Below, in pieces: positions 33,760 to 49,505 of a stretch of DNA of 64,000 bases. Made by a program: the position numbers and the translations under genes. The stretch is from Gelatoporia subvermispora B (taxonomy: Eukaryota; Basidiomycota; Agaricomycetes; Polyporales; Gelatoporiaceae), in assembly GCA_000320605.2 (NCBI GenBank), contig KB445796.1:256916-320915 (forward strand), read 5' to 3'. The notes beneath the pieces are model-generated. The model did no database searches. It saw only the letters and a list, made by a program, of their open reading frames with translations, and was not told the DNA's origin. Within the stretch, counting starts at the first letter, position 1; every line of letters begins with the position of its first letter.

Positions 33760-34348
33760 GGTATGTTTTCTCAGTGAATGCTGGATTGGATGTTCGAGAG
33801 TGCATTTGTCTCGACTCGGAGCCGTGTATAAGTACATGCCTCAAACACCAATCTACCTTCGTCCATGCATCCGCTCTGGACTTCGCATCAGAATTTGCAT
33901 ACGGATGTCTGGTGCATTACAAGTGCATTGGGTAAGGTGATCACCTCCTTGACAGCTCAGATCATTTTCACGAGGATTCTGACATCACAATACTGGATAT
34001 GACCTGACCGGTGGGAATATTGCTTGCAAACTGAGGTAATCAGCCGCAGTAGCGTAGTCATCGAATATCCGAATCTCGTGACGGCTGTAGAGTCCAACCA
34101 CTTTGGACAGGACAGCTGGGCCGGCAAAGATTCCAGCTATCGTAAGGAGTGACTGCAAAATGTATGATACATTTTTCGATGTTCATTCATTCGCGGACGG
34201 CGCACTACAATTCGATATGATATTGCTGTATGCAGGAGCACATCCCATGTGAAAGGATCTAAGGACGACGAGCATGCATGGACCACTGAGAACTAGCTAG
34301 GCTAATATCAAGGTAAGAAGCGGCTTCTCACGTACTGAGGGATACATA
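33760..34348. other. Intergenic stretch, no gene seen
   Basis: Contains the promoter of GST paralogue 6 and the 3' flank of the PH-domain gene. No repeat or RNA gene visible. Confidence 0.5.
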
Positions 34349-37300
34349 TCAGCGTAACAGCGAAGGTGCCCTGGAGGGACTTGGACTCGGAGTTGGCAGT
34401 GGACGTCGACGCATTGTTGGTATGGAACTACCCGCTGCGGGAGTGACAATATGCAGTTGAGGCCTGTCTTCATTGCCTCTACGTCCTCTGAACTGAGGTT
34501 GGGTCGGTTGTAAAATTTGCGCGACAGGAGGTTCTTCATCGAACCTCACACTTTGGTCAAATTTGACTTTCGAGCCGTCAGCTTGCTTTTGCTTAGCGTA
34601 GAAAGCGAAAAGATCTGCGATCTGTTGTTCGAGACCTTGTCTCTCCCGCTGTAAACGCCCAACTTCGTGAGTCATGAGGAGGACCTCTCTAGTCAGCTCC
34701 TTCTTGAATTCCTCCACATGAACTAATGAGGCGATCGTCAGGGTCGATATGCCCAGAGAATGTTTATAAACTTACTCTGGACGTTGATCGCAGTCGCCTC
34801 TTTCATCGCCTCAACAAACCGTAGCCGCTCGCCACGTATGTCGTTTGAAAGCTCTGTTCGGGCATGAGTCAGGCGTTGCCACCGCAGCGTGCACAATGAT
34901 TCTCACCTGACGCTAACGTCTTGAGCATCCTTTCATGGTCGTATCTTTGCCGATCTATTAACCCCGCGATGGACTCGGTAGCTGCACGGAAAGTACATTA
35001 AGTACCGTAAATGACTTCTGATGAAGTTGTCCTTACTGAGCATGTTACGTGCTTCCGCGTTCCGGCGGAGGTCTTCCTGCACTGCCGCAATCAAACCATT
35101 GACGGACGCCTGGAGAGATGCGGAGTTGTCCTCGCGAGCTCGGCTCTCGGCAAGGAACACCCGAATCTCTGAAAGAATACCAGCGTATTGGACTTCTCCA
35201 CCAGGAGTCAGTGCCGTCCCCAGTTCCTGGCACAATTGCTGCACTCCTGCTGCCACGCCCTCAATTTGAGATGTGCCATGATTGACAAACGCCTCAAGCC
35301 ACTGACATTAGATGTAAGTAGGTTTGCATGCCGATATGCACGGCTCTTCCACTCACAGAATTGAGTTCATTCAGATAGCGTACACTATCAGTTTGTTGTT
35401 CCGTCTGTGCGCTCCATTGCATCTGTATCGCTTGGAGAGCATCGAGGATCTCCTGCGTCTAATGAAGCATTTCAGCACCATTCTTGGTGTAAGCACGAGA
35501 AAACGGACAAACCTCGCGGGATCTGTCCGTTTCAGCCATGCTATCTCCTACAGTCGCTTGATCCCTTGTAATTTGCAGGCTTTGGCAGGCCGTCATCAGA
35601 CCATCCAACTTAGCGTGAAGCGCCAGCCAATCCGCTTGTGCAGGTTGGTCAGAGAATGAGGAAGATTTCACATCCTGTAATCCGACGACCCCCGCATTTT
35701 GGCAAGTACTTCGTAAGCCCTCCAACATGGCCACCAGACGCGGGAAGTTGGATCTGAGATCGGAACGCATCGCCTCAAGCTCCTTAAGTACACGAGCGAT
35801 GGTAATGCTCAGGGATGCAGAAGCATCCGCGCCCTGAGCGATTGACTGCAGCTTCACCTCATTGAAGATGGCATCTACCCTGGAGCAAATGCCGTTTAAT
35901 TTCACATCGTCCGCTCCGGCAAGTTCCTTCAGGCCTTCGACGGAGTGATGAACGCTCTCCAGGGCCTTGACGATATCGGGACGCGGCGAGTGTTCCACTG
36001 GCTTTGCCGACCTGCTGGAACACGATGTTTGAATATCAGTTTTGCGGCCGGCACACGATGAGGTACCAGATGTAACTCTGGGCTGCCGTTTCTCGACATC
36101 GGCCTGATTGCATTCCGAGATACTCGTGGTGATGGAAAGAACAGGTCGAGTTGCAACACACTCCGCAGCACGTCCTTGTTCCTGAACTGTCACAGACTCA
36201 CTGTGGGTGGAATCTGTCAGACGAACTGTATTCGGGAAAGTGATAGGTTTGACGTCCATGTCCGCATCTGGGGCAAGGCCTGCCGTCTTCTCCGACTCCG
36301 GATCTGACAGCGCGCAAGAAGTGGGAGATGGTTCGGAACGATCTCTTTTGGGTACCTCCAGGAACTTTGAGGGGGGGCGGAACTTAGGCTCATTCTCCCA
36401 GAAGTTCTTGGTCCGAGTTGGTGAGCCACAAGACGATGCCAAGGATGTCGGGCGTTCCGAACGCATAGACAGAGGAGATACAACTTCCGAAACGGCATAT
36501 GAGTCAATGATGGACCGCTCTACCCCAGATCTCCCGCTATCTTGACGAAATAGTCTGCCGTTAGCGGGATCGCGAGCGAATGCGCTGCGGCGAGAAGACG
36601 TTGGGGAGTTCGCCCAATCTGTGTTGCCCTTCGCAAGGGGCGAATCCCCAGAGTGGGTGAGCTCCATCTGTGCTAGGCGCTGCTTTACCACGGAAAGCTG
36701 GCCCAGGTTCCGAATTGAAGGGCTTACCGAGCCAGATGGAGTGCACGGGCTCGCACGAATAGAGATAGGAGTCGTTGGCGTCCTAGGAGGAATTGGCAAA
36801 GGACTCAATGCGACACTGCGCGGCGAGACCGCCCTCGATCGGGTAGGAGTGTCTCTAATGACAGGCAGCAAGGATGTTGCGGAACCTGGTATAGGCGGCA
36901 GATCACGTTCCGTCGGAGTAGCAGCCATCGAGTGGTCATGGAGCGTGGATCTTCTGTCGTCATGTGTTGCTGGGAGTGACACGCGACTCTTCATCGCCGA
37001 CGTCGGTGTGAACGGAACAACTACACTGTGCATACGAGGAGATGACGGTTCTTGTTTCTGAAGGACAGTGTTCCTGCAAAACAATTAAGCTCTGATATGC
37101 TCTAGTACAGAATGGAGACTCACCAGATGGCGCTAACCCATACTGCCCTTTCCCGCATAGAGCTAGCGGCAAATTTCTCTCTTGGTCTCCCTTCGAACAG
37201 GAGTTCGAAAACTTTGAGGCTAGCCATATCCGTTCCCGAGGGGAGAAGCATTCTCTCGGACTCATCGAGATCCGCCATGGACAGCGAGCGCACATCAGTG

Positions 37301-38187
37301 CAGCCCGTGAATGGAACGATGAATGTCTCGGGATTGCCGTGGCCCGTATGCCAGGTGATGAGAACATGGTCCGTGTGGAGCATGGCGGTGCACGTCGTCC
37401 ACACGGGGAGGAGATCAGGCCTATCGGGTCTCGAGAGATACAACAGAGATCCTGATAGAGTTGAACCAGGCGATATCGGGGTGTTGCACAGACTAACATG
37501 ATATCGACTGCTGCTAGGCCCGAGTCCGGCCTGTGTTGGTGGTGTCGCATTTGCAATGACGATGTCTCGGTCTACGACATCGGACTCCACAGAATCCGGA
37601 TGATATGTGGACGTGGGCAATACAGATCCCTCCGGTAGGTACTTGACTGATGTTTTGTGTTTCTTGCCGAAGACGGAGAGAAGGTTCATGATGGATTGTC
37701 GCAAAGGCGAACGCTTCTTGTCCCTGTTTCCAGATGTGGTGGAAATACCACCTCGGAAGTGGAATCGTCCCGTGGAGTGAGCCGACGGCTTGCTTGAGTC
37801 GCAAGACGTCAGAGACTCGAATCTACCAATCAACTCCTTGGTGGTGCCGCGGCGAGTGAGAGCTGGCCTCTCCCCACTGGTGTTGCGTGGAAGTGAGAAG
37901 TACGGCCCCCACGGATCCACATCGTCTCCTTGGGAGTTGGTCGCAACAGCCAGCCGACCGTCCTTCGTGCACACAGGTTGAGGTGGCACACCCATGTCGC
38001 GTGCAAGATTCGAGGGAGAGAGACTGCGGTCGTCCTGACTGTCATCGTCCTGTGACGCTGATGACGGGCTGAGAACCGGTATCCCCATACTTCGAACGGG
38101 CTGGTTGAACCTTTGAGTGCGAGTCCTAGCTGATGCCTCCGTGTACATGAAAGCGCTATCCGGCGAGACATCCCCGCAGTCAGACAT
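34349..38187 (-). CDS. PH-domain and coiled-coil protein, function unknown
   Basis: Large spliced gene, roughly 1,100 residues. The first ATG in frame is at 38187 (MSDCGDVSPDSAFMYTEASA). Residues 1-220 are Ser/Pro-rich. A pleckstrin-homology domain follows: SGSLLYLSRPDRPDLLPVW, TAMLHTDHVLITWHTGHGN, FIVPFTGCTDVRSLS, then FELLFEGRPREKFAA and the closing helix REKF...MRERAVWVSAIWNT with its invariant Trp. Next is a long disordered Ser/Pro/Arg region with SP sites (LSPLPIPPRTPTTPISI), then predicted coiled coils: VKALESVHHSVEGLKELAG, ITIARVLKELEAMRSDL, IEGVAAGVQQLCQELG and EVGRLQRERQGLEQQIADLF. The basic tail ends RAPSLLR, stop at 34351-34349. A membrane- or cortex-associated scaffold is a reasonable guess. 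Family seems restricted to basidiomycetes as far as I can tell. Confidence 0.8.
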
Positions 38188-38772
38188 CACAGTCTAAGCA
38201 GAGTATCGGGTTACAGCTGCCCTGAGCAAGTGAGGACAGAAAGATGACTGACTGACTATTCGACTCAACGAGAATGTCCAGTCTTAGACAAAATGCAAGG
38301 TCTCATCACGCTATTTGTTCCATTCCTCCTTGCAACAACAGCACGAGTCTTTCCAAGCTTTGAGTTCACCTAGGCAATGCGCTTCCATATAGCCTAGCAG
38401 GTTACGAAAAAGGGGTTAAGCGATACTGCCTGGTCACTGCTGCGAAGTGCTGGTGGTGACATATTAACAAATCCGAGGAAGCCCTTTTCAGCGGCCTGAA
38501 GGTGCAGTAGAGTCTTTCCCAACAGCCAGTAGTCGATGTCATGAGACTATGAGCAAGAGTGATAACCCAAAATCATAGCAGAGTCGACGTATTTTCGAGC
38601 AACACTCTGCCAAGTTGTCGCCACCGACGCGTCTCTCGCGTCCATTAGATCTGCTTATGTAAGCCCACTACACTTTCGCGTGGTCCGATCGCAGCGAGTC
38701 ACTCGCGATCGCTAGCGAGTGCGAGTTACCGACTCATCTTAGCGGACCACCAGTACTGGGCCTTTCGCGACA
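38188..38772. promoter_or_regulatory. Divergent promoter region with nested inverted repeats
   Basis: Lies between the PH-domain gene (-) and the PHOSPHO-type phosphatase (+). Just upstream of the phosphatase ATG, GTGGTCCG at 38680-38687 pairs with CGGACCAC at 38743-38750. Inside is the hairpin GCGAGTCACTCGC at 38694-38706 and two direct GCGAGT copies at 38715-38726. The tract may be a binding-site cluster or form a cruciform. Confidence 0.45.
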
Positions 38773-39841
38773 ATGTCTGCAAAAATAGAGAGACAGTTGG
38801 TCGTCTTTGATTTTGACTGGTAGGTTGACAATCAGATGCATTGGTAGGAGATGGCTCAGTAGGCTGTGCAGGTCGCTGGCGGACCAGGACTCGGATCGTT
38901 GGATCTTCGAGGTCCTTGCGCCTGAGTTGCGCAGAAAGATGAAAACTCTCAAGGCCGAAGTGCAATGGACCGATCTCGTGTAGGAGCCTTTCCCTGGCAG
39001 ATGAATTGCCATTGACGTACCAAGTGCTCAATTGCTCCGGGAGCTGCACGCAAAGGGCGCCACCAGGGAGGACATCGAGGGTGCTCTGAGGAAAATGCCT
39101 TTCGTATGTTTCGCAACCCCTGAATTCTATATTCTCATTTGCAATTCGGCCTCTAGCACCCTGCTATGGTCCGCGGCGTAACGAATCTCAAGTCGAGATC
39201 AGAACCCCAGACCACATTTTTCTGCTTGTCAAATGCCAACATCGTGTTCATAACCACGATTCTAAAGGTTCTACCATTGTCACGTTGACATTCCGCAGCT
39301 GACAGGTGTCCCGCAGGACAAGGGCCTCGAGAATCTGTTCGAAGAAATTGTCACAAACGCCGCCGAGTGGGACGCGTCCGGCCTCCTAAAGCTCCGCCGG
39401 AGGATTGACCCTTCCGGGCCTCAGCACCAATGCAAAGTCGGCTGCAGCCCAAACATGTGCAAAGGTACATTGTTCATCTATGTTTACGAAGTCAGCATCG
39501 CGACATTCGGAGCTGACAAGTATGTTAGGCGAGGAGCTTGAGGCGTTCCTTGATAGGCATCAACACGCTTTTGATCGTGTGATATATGTCGGCGATGGCT
39601 CCAACGATTTCTGCCCCGTATTGCGGCTCAGAAGGTACGCGAAACTTAACACCTCTACCACTTCACACACCTCGAAACCACTGACGATCTTCATTTATCT
39701 AGTCAAGACATGGTGTTGTGCCGACGTCACCGCGGCCTCGAGAAATCAATCTCTGGGTTCAAGGATGAAGGACGCCTCAAATGCGAAGTGCGGTATTGGG
39801 CAGGCGCCTGGGAAGTCGAGGAGATCTTCGGGCAGCTATGA
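38773..39841 (+). CDS. PHOSPHO-type HAD phosphatase (pyridoxal phosphate phosphatase-like)
   Basis: HAD-superfamily phosphatase of the PHOSPHO1/2 group, which in animals hydrolyses phosphocholine, phosphoethanolamine or pyridoxal phosphate; the fungal substrate is not established. Exon 1 (38773-38819) encodes MSAKIERQLVVFDFDW, carrying the nucleophile motif DxD; exon 2 from 38872 continues SLADQDSDRWIFEVLAPELR. After two further introns: AQLLRELHAKGATREDIEGA, then HPAMVRGVTNLKSRSEPQTT and FFCLSNANIVFITTILK (motif II Ser/Asn). Then GLENLFEEIVTNAAEWDASG, CKVGCSPNMCKG, and motif III/IV VIYVGDGSNDFCPVLRL. The end is YWAGAWEVEEIFGQL, TGA 39839-39841. About 250 residues, all catalytic motifs present. 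Convergent with YAK1, 322 bases apart. Confidence 0.88.
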
Positions 39842-40163
39842 CGGGCGGGACTCCGCCTTCAACATGGCAATCCCATATACAGAGAGCAAGATGAAATTCT
39901 CTGCCACGACAGGTACAGCCAGACGAATTTACATTGAATAGAGGGCTACACCGTGATCAGTCCGTAGCGACTTGCGCTTCCAGATGAATGAAAGGGACAT
40001 GCGTGATATATATCGATGGGCCCTGCGTTAGTGGAGTTTGAAGCGTTGCAGCGGGTAAGACCAGATGCGAATGGGGGGTGCAAACGTTAGATGCTACCAA
40101 GCGAGACTTTTGAAAGAAAGGGACCAAGATCAAGATCATTGGAGAACATGCCCGCAAGCTCCA
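39842..40163. other. Short convergent intergenic region
   Basis: The 3' ends of the phosphatase gene and YAK1 face each other here. No further gene seen. Confidence 0.5.
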
Positions 40164-44250
<4,087 letters not shown>

Positions 44251-44674
44251 GTATGCCAATAATTCGGGTTCCGACATATAAAGGGCTGGAGCTGGTCGTC
44301 GGGGCGCACGTCGGCGGGCCTGTGGGCGATGGCGAGGAGATTGTCGTGGTAGATGGTGAAGACAACGATGAGGAGCGGGTATGGAATGGCCGCAGTGACG
44401 GTAGGGCGAGCGCCAGGCTGGACCGCGCAGCCAGATGACAAGCGTACAGCAAGCGGACAGCCCTCCGACCACACCGATGTTCGCTATCGATATCAACGAT
44501 ATATCCACTCGCAGATGACACTACGTAGTAGTATCTGTTACTTGTTCTTTGTTCTTTGTACAAGCTACTGTACTTATCACGCCAGACAGCTATCTGCAAT
44601 CCAAAGTCAACCTGCCGCCCAGTTCCATATGTCCACATCGCCGCAGGAGCCCGCCAACACCGGCGCCGGATCTC
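44251..44674. other. YAK1 upstream region
   Basis: Head-to-tail spacer of about 425 bases between YAK1 and the PSMG4-like gene; it contains the YAK1 promoter. No other gene visible. Confidence 0.5.
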
Positions 44675-45311
44675 TCAGGACGCTCTTCCTTCCGCGTCTT
44701 TCAACGCCGTTAGCGCAGCTCTCTCCACGGCGAGCAGCAGCTTTGGAGCCTCTCCTAGCGTCTGGATCGAAGGGGGGACATCTATGCTCAAGAATATCTG
44801 CTTTTTGAACCGTCTTGCTGCGTGCGGCGGGAATGAGGCCGGCAATTGGTGCAACGTGTATGGCATACGCGGTAGTTACGACAACCAAAAGTCAGCGAAT
44901 ATGTCATGCACGCAAGGGGTAAAATGAGCGTCACCAAGACGTTGCGCCATTGACAACGCGGCGTCGGAACTCGGGGTGCGGTAGAGGTGTGTTGCTGCGT
45001 CTGGTTGCGTTGACTTGCGTCTCAAGTTAGTGTTACAGAGCGCAAGGCCAAGGGTTCTGCTCTTCGAACGCCTCTCGGTGTCTGTGCGCACTCACATCTC
45101 TAGCAGGCATGGCACACGCCCAGTCCTTTGAAAGGCATCCCTGCGACGGCGCATTGTTTACTTCCTCTGGAGGAACGTCGGCCGTCCCGATCCATAGCAT
45201 GTACGAGTCCACCAACTGCGTCGTCCGGACGGCCAGCGCAGGCAGCGAAGGTTCCGTGGGTGGCACGTAGGTCGTGTTCACTGTTATGCGAGGCTGCAAT
45301 GTTGCTGACAT
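44675..45311 (-). CDS. Proteasome assembly chaperone 4-like protein
   Basis: Small protein of about 140 residues resembling PAC4/PSMG4 (yeast Poc4), which pairs with PAC3 to build the alpha ring of the 20S proteasome. Exon 1 (ATG at 45311) encodes MSATLQPRITVNTTYVPPTE, then RTTQLVDSYMLWIGT, the strand carrying the family's SxxLWIG motif, and LSKDWACAMPARD. After an intron (donor GTGAGT, branch-like ACTAAC) exon 2 gives THLYRTPSSDAALSMAQRL. The next junction restores ARRFKKQIFLSIDVP, and exon 3 ends KLLLAVERAALTALKDAEGR before TGA at 44677-44675. It shares a 197-base divergent promoter with the GRF gene. The family is short and weakly conserved, so the call rests on the motif order. Confidence 0.72.
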
Positions 45312-45508
45312 GACTTGTTCTGGATACGACAGAATCAATGACAACCAAGGCGAGCTTCAAGATGAGCTGCTGAATGCGGCCGCTACGTAAACATGGGCGT
45401 CTAAACCACGCGCCGCCGACAAGGCATGTCTCGATTTATGCCATCCGCTTCCGGTGGGTTGTGACCCTGTCGTTGACCTCGTTCTTCACACTTGCTACGA
45501 CCACGACA
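45312..45508. promoter_or_regulatory. Bidirectional promoter, PSMG4-like / GRF genes
   Basis: The two start codons lie 197 bases apart on opposite strands, so transcription of both must start within this interval. No TATA box is obvious. Confidence 0.5.
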
Positions 45509-47012
45509 ATGTCTCAACCATCCCAGAGTCAGAATGCCGGAGGGATCGATGCAGATGGGGATGTGAGATGTGGATGTGGAGATATCACATTGAGGAGAGT
45601 GAGCGGTCCGTCCAGTAAGAATCCAGGCAGGTATGTAACCTCCGGTTCGTCTCCGCTAGTTCATACATTTAGATATCTTGCAGGGCATACTATACTTGCG
45701 TCTCTTTCCCGCCGGAGAAGAAGTGCAAGTTCTTTGGTTGAGTCATATCACCCTTATCACAACAATTCACGTGCTAATTATGCATTGCAATTCAGTTTGG
45801 GAGGACTCGGATCCTGCGTACCTGCAGCTTTCTCCTGCGCATCGAACATCTACGTCAGCCGGGACCGCTCAATCTGCACAAGCTGGGCAAGTTGCAACCC
45901 GAACACCCCAGAGCTCTCGAACACTCATGCAACCTACAACGGTTCCTATTCAACCTTCATCTATAACTCCCGCGAAGCGTAGCCGCCCACAGACCCCTCC
46001 TCCCGCAGCGCATTCGTCCGTCCATCGTGAATCCGCACTTGATGCTTCTCGAGATGCACTTGGTGCCGGTTTGCAGCCTAAAACTCCCTCGAGCCATCTG
46101 ACTCCGGACGCTAAGAGACGCAGGCTGCTAGCCCTCGAAGAAGGCGTACGGGATAGATTTGCACCCCAGCCAGGACTAGCGCAGTCTCGGCTCGCTGCGC
46201 CGCAATTCGAGGAGCGCAATCAGAACGATTCCTCTGATGAGCATACGCCCGGATCTCAGTCTTCGCAAGAGCGGAAGGGGCCATGGGGGTCTCAGCCAGT
46301 TCGTGCTTCGCAGTCACCCGCTCCGGACCTTATTCACGTCGGGGTACAGGTGCAGCCCGCCGAACCGTCTGTCGAGCCGCCGGATGTGGCTGTCGAGCCA
46401 ATCATTAAACAAGACCCATCAGAAGAGGACCGTTTCTTTGCGGCGCCGGCTAGGACCTCTCGGCCTCTGTATCCGTACCGGTTGCCGGGGCTCTCACAGG
46501 AGTCCTCGCAGGCACCCAGGCGCCCCAGGCGCACATCCAATGGGGACGGGTCAGGACTGCCTACTCCGCAGAGCTCCCAACGGCGGGTGGGGGCGGCGCA
46601 GGACACCAGAGAAGAGAGCCAGGAGGCCCCGGACACGCCAACGCGCGACAAGGGCAAGAGGAGAGCGGATGGTATTTCTGGGCCAACGTGGAGCCGAGTT
46701 CAGGCAGAATCTCTCAGCGAAACCCTTCATTCGCAGGAGACACCGAGTCGTGTGGATGCAAGGGCCGAGGGAAGCGGCCCCGGCACAGCAGCCGCAGCTC
46801 GCTCCGCCGTCGAGCATCCCCCTGAGCTTGTCGCTACGATTCACTTTGTCCATAACTTGATGCAGCAGAATTCTGAACTGACTGAAGAGAATCGGACGTA
46901 AGTGTCTGAAAATCTGCATTCGCACTCCTACACGTGCTGAAGCATTCTGCACATATTTAGATTGAAGGCACAGGTCTCGACCCTGAAAGAGACCCTCCGC
47001 CACCTTCTGTGA
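45509..47012 (+). CDS. GRF-type zinc-finger protein
   Basis: Protein of about 440 residues with an N-terminal GRF zinc finger, a single-strand nucleic-acid-binding module found in DNA repair proteins such as APE2, NEIL3 and topoisomerase III alpha. Exon 1 encodes MSQPSQSQNAGGIDADGDVR and CGCGDITLRRVSGPSSKNPG. Splicing at about 45630/45684 restores RAYYTCVSFPPEKKCKFF and at 45743/45796 VWEDSDPAYLQ, so the finger is CxC...NPGRxYYxC...CxFFxW with all four Cys. The rest is Ser/Pro/Gln-rich with basic patches (PAKRSRPQTPPP, DAKRRRLL), probably nuclear localisation signals, and a C-terminal coiled coil ELVATIHFVHNLMQQNSEL and LKAQVSTLKETLRHLL. Stop TGA at 47010-47012. No enzymatic domain; a DNA-binding accessory role is inferred. 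Confidence 0.82.
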
Positions 47013-49505
47013 CTCCCTCTCCATTTGGTGCTATTATCGAAAGCTTTGGATACGCCGAGGCATGTCTGTCCCAAGCACGCCATTTCCTTCCGATCTCTTG
47101 TGTATTTTTGTGCTGGTATGATTGTTTACACCTGGTCTACACTGGCTATTGTTGGATATGGAATGTCAGACCCAGAATAGGTCGGAGCGCTTCATGGACT
47201 GCTCCTGGAGTCGTATTCAGAAATGCAGCATTGTTGAAATGGGTGTTTGTTGCATGTCATATTATTCAGGTTGTTATAGGAATACACACTGCCCCGGTAG
47301 GTCGCTTACTGTCCTACAGTCAATTGCATTGCATTGTTGGGGCTGAACACAGCTCACCTGTCATGTCTTTGATGGACACCTCCCCGCTGCGTAATGTGAT
47401 GGTAAGTTATAGCCTGTCGGAAGGCAAGAAAGCAACAGCGACCTCGGGTTCCCTTGATGTGATCTATCAGGTGGCGACATGCCCGAGACAATAGTCAACG
47501 ATGTCTATGTCAAGATGTCCGCCGGGCAAAAAGATTGTGTGTCCGTTGTAGGCGGACCTCATTGATGTTAATACGCCGAAACGCTTTCTGCGCTAACCGT
47601 ACGGTGTTTCCTAAACATACTTCGGTTCAAGTGTTTCACGATGGCATATCCACGAACACAGGAACTTGAAGCACCCCGCCACGGTCGGGCAGGAGTCCGA
47701 CCGCATTCTGCGAATGGAAAGCTCATTCACTTGTCATGACAGTGGAGCACTCAGCACCCACATTCGATTTCACCCCATTTGAGTCGAAACGGCGCATGCT
47801 ATACATGAGTCAAATAGCAGCACTTCCCATCTTCACCAGGCGCTATCTATAATTAATACATCGAATTCAAAGTGGCGTCGAGTCTCGGTGGTAAACTACG
47901 CCGTTAGGTTCCTAGCTCACCTAGCGGTGTGCATGCCTCGTATTGCAAATGAGAGGTTAGTCGCAGTGATCGATACGTGGTCCACGGATCAAGGGGCTTG
48001 TCGCCCCCGACGAGACAGGTCCTATGCACGGCATTGTGCAACCTCGCGCTAAAGTTGGCTGGTAGACAGCTTGCAGTAGGATTACCATATCTGTCTTCGT
48101 CTTCTATAATGACCGGAACGCCGCGTGGCTGACGCCGCTTGCCGCATTCCTCGACGGGCTGCCGGCCGACTATGTAGTTGGTTTGCGCGCGAGAGTCATG
48201 TGGTAAGAGCGTACCTTGATCTTCATCTGCTCGCGCAATGCTGGCGCCTCCCGTCAGCAGGTTGACGCGTTCTTATGAAATGTACTGGAACGTAGGATCT
48301 TGGACACGAGCTGGTGATAGAGTTTGACTTCGGTTTAAACATGAGCTCGGTGGACATACAGCTATCTCGCGACAGCGCTCGGAGTCCATTTCCAAGGTCG
48401 TGCGGCGAAAAGCTTGACCGTCATCTAGGAACAGGTCCAGGGATGTTTGGCGGCTGAGCTCTAATCACCTCGGCTTTAGAAGAGGAAAATACTGTCGTAA
48501 GTGCTGGTTAGACTCTAGCATGCAGGGGCACAGCACGAAGGGAAGGCGGGAGGATGGTGCTTGAAGCTTGACACATGGGTGCGGTGGGCGTCCGCGTGTT
48601 CATTGCACCCGGACATAGTGCAGCCTCGAGGGGTGATCTTCGCCATGCCTAATTGTACAGAAGCTGCCATAGCTCACGCATATGTGAGACGAGCCGCGAC
48701 GTCGACGCACCGCAATCGGCGGAGTACGCCAGCGAGGTACAAGAAGGAAGGCTCAGAGTGTACCACAAGTCCGGGCCTATCGCTTACGAGTCAAAATAGC
48801 ATATCGCAGCCTGTGAGCGGGTTCAAATGGCTCCTGGATGAAATGTGTGGGATCCATGGAAGTCAACTTGTATTGTAAGCTATTGGTACCGCGCGAGCGG
48901 CATCACGTCGAGGCCTATCAGTTGCAACTCAGCTGCGCTCCGAAGCATCATTCCTTGCCGAGTGCTCGAGAACTGATGAGATTCACAACGGCCGCCGTAT
49001 GCAAAATAAGCTCTGTGGGTTTGTGGCGTTCAGTAACGTAGTCGAGCATCTGAACGACTTCCAATTGCGGTTATCAAAACCTGGATAAGGCAACCTGCCT
49101 CTTGGGATCTTGAGAATCGAAGCAGCCAAGACGCGTGAAATGCTCTCACCGTCATTGGCCAATCGGTTCCGCCGACCTATGAGATTATTTCGCAAGCAAT
49201 TCTGTAATGAGCACATGGTTACACTATAGCACACAATATCAACATCACGGATGACAATACAGGGTATGCTCGTGAGTGATGCAGACTGCGCGATGTGATG
49301 GGTCTCATGACAATGCGGGCGAAGGCAAAACGTAGGTGTACAGTGTGTCACGAGCAGTGATTGGCGAATGGGAAATTGTCCAATGCGTGTCCAAAGAAGA
49401 TGATAGGTGGGATGTGGGAAGGTGTGCCCAAGAAAGGGTCACGCATGCGCCCAGAAAATGTGGGGTAGGGAGAATTGCGAATGAGATGTAGATCCAGTAT
49501 AGGGT
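47013..49505. other. Gene-poor stretch of 2.5 kb
   Basis: A frame from 47009 to 47494 is open but lacks any family feature and overlaps the 3' UTR of the GRF gene. Frames at 48561-48878 and 48983-49351 are likewise featureless. I find no tRNA-like cloverleaf and no repeat. Confidence 0.4.

Noticed and set aside
47009..47494. Possible small gene after the GRF protein
   Set aside because: Overlaps the stop of the GRF gene, has no domain, and looks like untranslated trailer sequence.
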